From: Saccharina japonica
Taxonomy: Eukaryota > Sar > Phaeophyceae > Laminariales > Laminariaceae
DNA length: 64,000 bases
Direction: 5' to 3'
Assembly: GCA_008828725.1 (NCBI GenBank)
Contig: MEHQ01003080.1
Coordinates: forward strand, 61,628-125,627
In this document: positions 59,023 to 64,000 of the stretch, in pieces
How positions within the stretch are numbered: position 1 is the stretch's first letter
Layout: every line of letters starts with the position of its first letter
Translations under genes and position numbers: made by a program
The notes under the pieces: model-generated
Told to the model about the DNA's origin: nothing
Seen by the model: the letters and a program-made list of their open reading frames with translations, nothing else
Database searches by the model: none

Positions 59023-59269
59023 TAGATGCATGCAACGGTAGAGGTGCAGGCACCTGCATACAGGCCAGTTTCTGAGGCTGGATACTTGAGGAGCTCAATG
59101 ATATCGGAGTAGAATAAAAGTGCTCCCCGATGAAAAACCCCGCGGCCTTAAGTATAAAACGAAAAATATACCAACACAAGATGGAAATTCCGACGATTTT
59201 GAGGTAAGGACCCTCGACATCCCGAAACAAATCCAGTCAAAATGTGCTACCTCTATCGTAGCTCGCACG

Positions 59270-59354
59270 CGTCTATAGTAAGTCATATGACTACGGCCGT
59301 GCACGACATGAGTACCCCCCCCAAAAAAAAAAAAAAACCCCCCCCCCCCCCCCA
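59270..59354 (+). mobile_element. Poly(C)-tailed SINE (family 2), 3' end only
   Basis: GTCATATGACTACGGCCGTG to ATGAGTACCCCCCCC, then A(15) and C(17). Abuts a minus-oriented tRNA-type SINE. Confidence 0.7.
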
Positions 59355-59566
59355 TTTGCATTTTTATCGCGAGAAGAGTCCGGCACTCTCTTCTCTCGTC
59401 GACTCGCGTCGAGTTGTGCTTACTCAGGCTAGGCGCTATCGGTAGTTGATGTCTTTCGAGAAATAAAAACTCCATACTGTACGGAAAATCGAACCCTCGA
59501 CATCAGCGCTATTAATAGTAGTATTCGAGGTTAACCACTAGACTGCCGGGGCGACCGGTCCTGCAC
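59355..59566 (-). mobile_element. tRNA-derived SINE (family 1), head variant
   Basis: Minus copy with head GGTCGCCCCGGCAGTCTAGT, B box GGGTTCGATTT and body to TTTTTATCGCGAG; lacks the 3' part. A CTATTAATAG palindrome lies between A and B boxes. Confidence 0.75.
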
Positions 59567-59671
59567 AAGAAGTGGCCATCTGTCAATATACCCGAGGTCT
59601 TCTCGTCTCTGCCGGGGCCTGCCATATAGATCGGACACTAGATTTATCACGACGAAAACTAGAACTGTCTT

Positions 59672-59979
59672 GAACCCCTCGTGTAGATACGCCCATGCAG
59701 CTCGTGCCCGGATACTCGCGTGTCACCCCACGCAGCGGCACTCAGGAAACGTAGCCCTTTCGAGCAGCGCGTTGGGCTCTCGCACAAACTACTCTGTAGT
59801 ATCTTGCCGAGCCACGGGTGCGAACGAACCCCTCGTGTAGATACGCCCATGCAGCTCGTGCCCGGATACTCGCGTGTCACTCCACGCAGCGGCACTCAGG
59901 AAACGTAGACCTTTCGAGCAGCGCGTTGGGCTCTCGCACAAACTACTCTGTAGTATCTTGCCGAGCCACGGGTGCGAAC
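59672..59979 (+). repeat. 154-bp tandem duplication
   Basis: Two copies starting GAACCCCTCGTGTAGATACG with about two base differences; recent. Confidence 0.9.
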
Positions 59980-60041
59980 TTAATTCAAGTTCATTTTTGG
60001 TCTACTGAGAGCTACCATCGGTCGTCCCGGTGGTATATTTT

Positions 60042-60143
60042 TGGGGACCATAGTTAGTAGGGACCTACAATACACACTGTAACCTATATATTTGCCTATT
60101 TTTACTCATAATATTTGGTCCTTTTTACTATGGCCCCCCGCGA
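60042..60143. mobile_element. MITE family 1 copy nested in a SINE head
   Basis: Ends TTGGGGACCATAGTTAGTAG and TTTACTATGGCCCCCCGCGA. Confidence 0.75.
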
Positions 60144-60342
60144 TAGTAGTGGTTAACCTCGAATACTACTAGAGTTGAGGTCGAGGGTTTGAGTCTTCGT
60201 ACGCGTGAAGTTTTTCATTCTCAAATGCCACCAACTGCCGAGTGCGCCTGCTGCTGTGGCGTGGGTAGGCCCAAGTTGACGCTGGTCGACAAGGTAAGGA
60301 AGTGATGAACCCTTCTCGCGATAAAAAACGCAAGGGACGTAC

Positions 60343-60389
60343 CGTAGTGGGGAGGGGGGGAGAAAAGCCTACTATTATGTGAAACCCCG
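60343..60389 (+). repeat. Target site duplication of the LINE, left copy
   Basis: 47 bp matching 63304-63350 with three differences. Contains GGGGAGGGGGGG. The sequence is internal SINE body, which resumes unbroken after the right copy. Confidence 0.85.
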
Positions 60390-60420
60390 TAGTGGGGGGG
60401 GGGGGGGGGGGGGGGGGGGG
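60388..60420. repeat. G/C homopolymer forming the LINE tail
   Basis: About 28 consecutive G (plus strand) after GTAGT, i.e. poly(C) at the 3' end of the LINE RNA strand. Confidence 0.9.
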
Positions 60421-60441
60421 CGTACTCATTTGTTGCTTGCC

Positions 60442-62571
60442 TTAGTCATTTGACCATTGACCACGCATCCCTTTCGAGATTCGAGACGGAGCACCGTTCC
60501 TATTCCTAATAGAGACACCTCCAACACTTGGGCGCTCATTACGTTGTTTCCATATATTACAGAGAAACCTTTTGCTAATCTTATCCCCTTCCTGTTTCGC
60601 CGCCTGAGGCCACCATCTATCTCCTAAGATAGCGATCGTTTTCTCGCTACTATTTAGTGTGCCAAACTGCTCCATGTCACACTCGTCTATTTTCCTCATC
60701 TCCTCCTCTACCACATCCCTTTCCTCCTTGTACCTTTCACATTCTCCCACTATGTGAATTCTACTCTTTATGGCTTTGCCACATGGGCACATCTGTGCAT
60801 CTACTTCCTCCTCCTCCCGGCTACTGGTATACCTCCTTCTTCTTTCTGGCAGGTCCAGGTCCCCTACACGAAATCGCAGTTTCAGCTTTTTCGCGAAGTC
60901 CATTGGGCCGTGCAGATACCTTTTCATTCCTATTCCTTCTCTCAACCCCCCGTACATCTCTAAGTGTTCTTCCCCTTCCACCTTCTTTCTCAGTGCTAGC
61001 CTTTCCCTTCTTTCTATCCTTTCTTTCACTTCTGTCTTGTATCCGCTAAATTTCTCTATGGCCAGCGTCTCTTTTTGGTTTCCTATTTCCTTCCATACTT
61101 TCTCGACTACGCTATCCCACCTTATTCCAGCTCGCCCTTTGGTTACTTTCTCCCATACAGCTTTATCAGCTATGGCTGGCAACCTCTTATTTGGCATGTT
61201 CTTTACTTTATATTGCCATTTCAACTTACGCACGTCTCTATTTGTCTTAAGTGGGTACATTCCCAGTTCTGCTCTCAATACTGTATTACTCGTCGTACTT
61301 GAGCATCCTAGTACTTTTTTAGCTGCTGTCATCTGTACTGTTTCCAGCTGTTTTACGAGCTTCGCGTTCCCTTCCCATACTTCTCCTGCATATTCTAGCT
61401 TTGGTACAATCACATTCATCAGTATACATCTCTTAATTCTAGTGTCAAGGTGCGAGTCTGTTAGGACTGCTTCCATCTTGCCTACGTGTGCCTTACCCTT
61501 GCCTATTATTTTATTTATGTGTGCATCCCAAGAGCAATCTTTTGAGATTTCTACGCCAAGGTACGTATATTGGTCTACGATCGGTAATTCATCTTCTCCC
61601 CGCTTCCACTTACAAGTTACCGGACTCTCCTTATCTTCGTTACATACAACTACTGCGCACTTTTTTACGTTCGCCGTCACTCTCCACTTCCTGGTGTACT
61701 CGATTGCCTTCTCTATTTGTTTCTGCAGTCCTTCGGGTGTTTCTGATATGCAAACGAAATCATCAGCAAACATCAATCCCGACACCGTATCTTCCCCCAC
61801 CGTGACTCCCTGCGATGCTGCTTCTACTGCTACTATCATGTCATTAATGTATACCTTGAATAGGTTAGGTGATAGCGTACATCCCTGGGCAACTCCCTGT
61901 AGGATATCAACGTACTTCGATATTTCCCCGTCCAACATCACAGCACTTCTCGCACATTCCGTCATCTTCTTCATCATTCTCCACATCTTTCCTCTTGTCC
62001 CTATTTCCCACAACTTTTTCCACAGCCCATTTCTCCATACTGTATCGTAGGCCTTCTGTACATCTAAAAAGAAACAGTACGTTGTTAGCCCCGCGTCTTT
62101 CCTGCCTTGGATTATCTTACCTAATGTGTACACATGGTCGACGCAGCTACGGTTTGGCCTAAATCCTGCTTGCCCTTCGCCAATTTTTTCTTCCTTCTCC
62201 ATCATTGTTCCCATTCTATCGTTCAAAATATTACAGAACGTTTTACCTACAGTGCTTAGTAGCGTTATTCCCCTATAGTTACCCGGGTCAGCCTTGTCTC
62301 CTTTCTTAAACAAGTTTACTACTACTCCTTCTCTCCATCTCTTAGGTGCGTACTCGTTTTTCCATATCCAGTTATACAACTTAACCATCATGGTAAGCAT
62401 TCCTTCTCCCCCGTACTTCATAAATTCATTAACTATTTGGTCTGCCCCTGCTGCCTTTCTATTCTTAAGTTTAGCTACACACTTCTTTACTTCTTCTCTT
62501 GTGAACTCTCCCTGTAACCCTTCTGAGCCACTGTCTCCCCGTTCTGATGCATCTATGTTCGCCTCGCCCAT
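60442..62571 (-). CDS. LINE reverse transcriptase with C-terminal zinc finger (ORF2, 3' part)
   Basis: 709-codon frame. RT motifs in order: KNRKAAGADQI, NYRGITLLSTVGKTF, GQAGFRPNRSCVDHV, FFLDVQKAYDTVW (motif A, first catalytic Asp), GVAQGCTLSPNLF, FADDFVC (motif C, catalytic Asp pair), then thumb YTYLGVEIS. Near the end CPCGKAIKSRIHIVGEC forms a CxC-H-C knuckle seen in many APE-type LINEs. Makes cDNA at a nicked target by target-primed reverse transcription. The frame begins where the upstream frame stops, so its Met is probably not a true start. All catalytic residues are intact. Confidence 0.95.
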   Translation of the reverse strand: MGEANIDASERGDSGSEGLQGEFTREEVKKCVAKLKNRKAAGADQIVNEFMKYGGEGMLTMMVKLYNWIWKNEYAPKRWREGVVVNLFKKGDKADPGNYRGITLLSTVGKTFCNILNDRMGTMMEKEEKIGEGQAGFRPNRSCVDHVYTLGKIIQGRKDAGLTTYCFFLDVQKAYDTVWRNGLWKKLWEIGTRGKMWRMMKKMTECARSAVMLDGEISKYVDILQGVAQGCTLSPNLFKVYINDMIVAVEAASQGVTVGEDTVSGLMFADDFVCISETPEGLQKQIEKAIEYTRKWRVTANVKKCAVVVCNEDKESPVTCKWKRGEDELPIVDQYTYLGVEISKDCSWDAHINKIIGKGKAHVGKMEAVLTDSHLDTRIKRCILMNVIVPKLEYAGEVWEGNAKLVKQLETVQMTAAKKVLGCSSTTSNTVLRAELGMYPLKTNRDVRKLKWQYKVKNMPNKRLPAIADKAVWEKVTKGRAGIRWDSVVEKVWKEIGNQKETLAIEKFSGYKTEVKERIERRERLALRKKVEGEEHLEMYGGLREGIGMKRYLHGPMDFAKKLKLRFRVGDLDLPERRRRYTSSREEEEVDAQMCPCGKAIKSRIHIVGECERYKEERDVVEEEMRKIDECDMEQFGTLNSSEKTIAILGDRWWPQAAKQEGDKISKRFLCNIWKQRNERPSVGGVSIRNRNGAPSRISKGMRGQWSND

Positions 62572-63303
62572 GCGTTGATATCCGTCTCGAATTCTTCGTC
62601 GAACTTTTCGTTGGTTGTGGGCGTTCCTAGCTTGCGGTAATGCTCTACAAGCACTTCCCTTTTCCCCTTCGAACTACTAACCATTATACCGTTCTGTGCT
62701 CTTAATGTAACTATCCCCGTATCTGCCTCTCCTGCTTGTTTGCCTAGTATCCCTTTTGTCCCTACCCACATCTGCTTCATCCCGCCATCAAAGTCTTCAT
62801 TCGTTTTATTAACTACGACTTTCCATACCCCTTTCTTCTTCTTCTCAACCACCTTTTTTAGTTCCTTTCTAGCAATACCATACTCCTCCCATCCTGACGT
62901 AGTTTTGCTTGATGTGAATCTTGCGTGTGCCTTTCTCCCTACTTTTATAGCCTCTTTTACTTCTTCATCCCACCATTTCACTGCTCTATTGCATATTATC
63001 AACTTCTTCCCTATTATTTTACTTGCTGTGGTCTTGACCAATTTCTCCCATCCTTCTATTATCCTCGCTCCTGCACTATCTCTCTCAATATTGTTATTTC
63101 TCGTACCTATGCTTTCCAGCAGATCGGAAAAACGCTCTGCATTTTGAGTCATCTCTGCTTGGAATTCTTCCCGTTTTTCCTTTACTTCTAGCTCATCTAT
63201 TCGCCATCTGTACAATTTCCTACCGCGCCTATTTTGGATAACTCTCGTCTGCTGGCTGTCTGTCCATATTAGGCAGTGATCCGTAGTTCCTACGTCCGCC
63301 GCG
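62553..63303 (-). pseudogene. LINE endonuclease C-terminus and linker (ORF2, 5' part), frameshifted
   Basis: Continuous from the insertion junction at 63303: VGTTDHCLIWTD (end of the EEP endonuclease), a Lys/Glu-rich linker with KWWDEEVKEAI and WEEYGIARKELKKVVEKKKK, ending INAWARRT-stop at 62553. The RT frame starts 19 bp upstream of that stop in another frame, so a single-base indel near 62560 separates two halves of one protein. The rest of the endonuclease is missing through 5' truncation. Confidence 0.9.
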
Positions 63304-63350
63304 CGTAGTGGGGAGGGGGGGAGAAAAACCTACTATTATGTAGAACCCCG
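63304..63350 (+). repeat. Target site duplication of the LINE, right copy
   Basis: See left copy; after it the SINE consensus (GGATCTGAGGCACGGC) continues. Confidence 0.85.
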
Positions 63351-63370
63351 GATCTGAGGCACGGCTAGGA

Positions 63371-64000
63371 ATACCGCGTTGATTCAATCTGGGGCGCCTG
63401 ACGAGCCCTTACACAGGCGGACAGGGTCAAGGTGCTGAAGCGCTCATCGGTGTAAACATGAAGCACCCAGCAAGCACAGCTCGAGCAGAGTAGAGTATAG
63501 AAGAATGAAGTGTCATAGAGTATATCGTATCACGTATGAGTTACACGGAAATAAGTAGAATCGTATAGAATAACATGGAATCACATTAAGAAAAGAAAAG
63601 CGAAGATGATGAATATGTAGGATGCAAAATAAACATATATACGAAGTATATCTTTATATAAGCTAGGGAACGAATCTCTTTGTGTAAGTAGCGCTTCTGC
63701 TTTCCCCTTTCTACCCGACGTCGACCAAACCCCAAGGGAGGGTACGCGACAAAAAAAAGAGAGAAAAACGACACCACAGCAGTCCTAAAAATATCAGAAT
63801 GAAAAAACAAAAGATGAGTGGGATGGGATTTCTGAAATAATGAAAATTATTCGAATTAAGTTTCAGTTTGTAAATACTTGATCTTATTACCCCCCCCCCC
63901 AGTCTTATATATGGTATATTGGTTGGGTTGGCGTCGGTTGGCAACAACACTGTAAAACATGCCGCTCACCACAGGAGCTAGACAACCAGGGACCGTTTTT
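63371..64000. other. Right edge, nothing recognised
   Basis: AT-rich with ATAGAAT-type short repeats at 63480-63600 and a C10 run at 63890. Confidence 0.4.

Larger units (their letters stand above)
60421..63303 (-). mobile_element. APE-type non-LTR retrotransposon (LINE), 5'-truncated, poly(C)-tailed
   Basis: Minus-strand element of 2,883 bp. The 5' end begins inside the C-terminus of the endonuclease at VGTTDHCLIW (the xDH motif of the EEP/APE fold), followed by a Trp-rich linker, a full reverse transcriptase and a C-terminal Cys/His finger. The 3' UTR is only about 20 bp and is followed by about 33 C (G on the plus strand). It sits in a tRNA-type SINE and is flanked by a 47-bp target site duplication (60343-60389 and 63304-63350, three mismatches). 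One frameshift near 62560 splits the ORF. Clade within APE LINEs left open. Confidence 0.95.
60020..63370 (+). mobile_element. tRNA-derived SINE (family 1) hosting a MITE and the LINE
   Basis: Head GGTCGTCCCGGTGGT at 60020, MITE at 60042-60143 between A and B boxes, B-box region GAGGGTTTGAGTC, body to 60389, LINE, then SINE body resumes at 63304. Both inserts disrupt an otherwise colinear SINE. Confidence 0.8.

Noticed and set aside
60770..62050. 426-codon plus-strand ORF opposite the LINE
   Set aside because: Antisense shadow of the reverse transcriptase.

Overview
The window is eukaryotic nuclear DNA: sparse exons, spliceosomal introns from about 0.7 to 19 kb, and a dense, nested population of non-LTR retrotransposons, SINEs and small inverted-repeat elements. 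No bacterial operon, rRNA, free-standing tRNA or CRISPR array is visible. Abundant CAG/CTG and AGT microsatellites, a plant-like AP-2 sigma C-terminus and a mariner-type transposase fit a large-genome alga of the stramenopile (brown alga) type, but the species cannot be fixed from sequence alone.

Host genes. Two conserved housekeeping genes lie on the minus strand. (1) A class I ubiquitin-conjugating enzyme E2 of the UBC4/5 (UBE2D) family, 147 codons in five exons spread over 25.8 kb (25913 down to 105); its first intron is about 19.3 kb and starts with a GC donor. (2) The clathrin adaptor AP-2 sigma subunit, four exons found (39661 down to 32772), complete except for the initiator Met, which must sit in a further upstream mini-exon. 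All seven introns seen inside these two genes are phase 0. On the plus strand a fragmented gene with a Tudor-like domain (exons 45238-45326 and 47800-47989, probably 48875-49087 and 50153-50707, possibly 52604-52999) is inferred from domain continuity across a phase-2 intron.

Mobile DNA. At the right end a 5'-truncated APE-type LINE (60421-63303, minus) is inserted in a tRNA-derived SINE that also carries a MITE. The LINE ends in poly(C) about 20 bp after its stop codon, and a second, non-tRNA SINE family (copies around 33.8, 41.9, 50.1, 52.2, 57.4-57.7 and 59.3 kb) ends in nearly the same 80 bp plus poly(C): a LINE/SINE pair sharing a 3' tail. Other families are a poly(A)-tailed tRNA-headed SINE (nine copies), a MITE with TTACGGGGGACC ends (ten copies, one with a captured coding-like insert), a tiny piggyBac-like MITE bounded by TTAA, a CCACTCTG hairpin MITE, foldback elements at 35.0-35.7, 27.2-28.7 and 56.2-56.8 kb, a broken Tc1/mariner transposase, and possible hAT and MULE/SWIM relics.

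Layout: 0.1-25.9 kb E2 gene, mostly intron filled with repeats; 25.9-32.8 kb tandem repeats, a TIR element and transposon relics; 32.8-39.7 kb AP-2 sigma with a repeat-filled 4.55 kb intron; 40-45 kb tandem arrays and SINEs; 45.2-53 kb Tudor-type gene; 53-64 kb tandem arrays, nested SINE/MITE/LINE.
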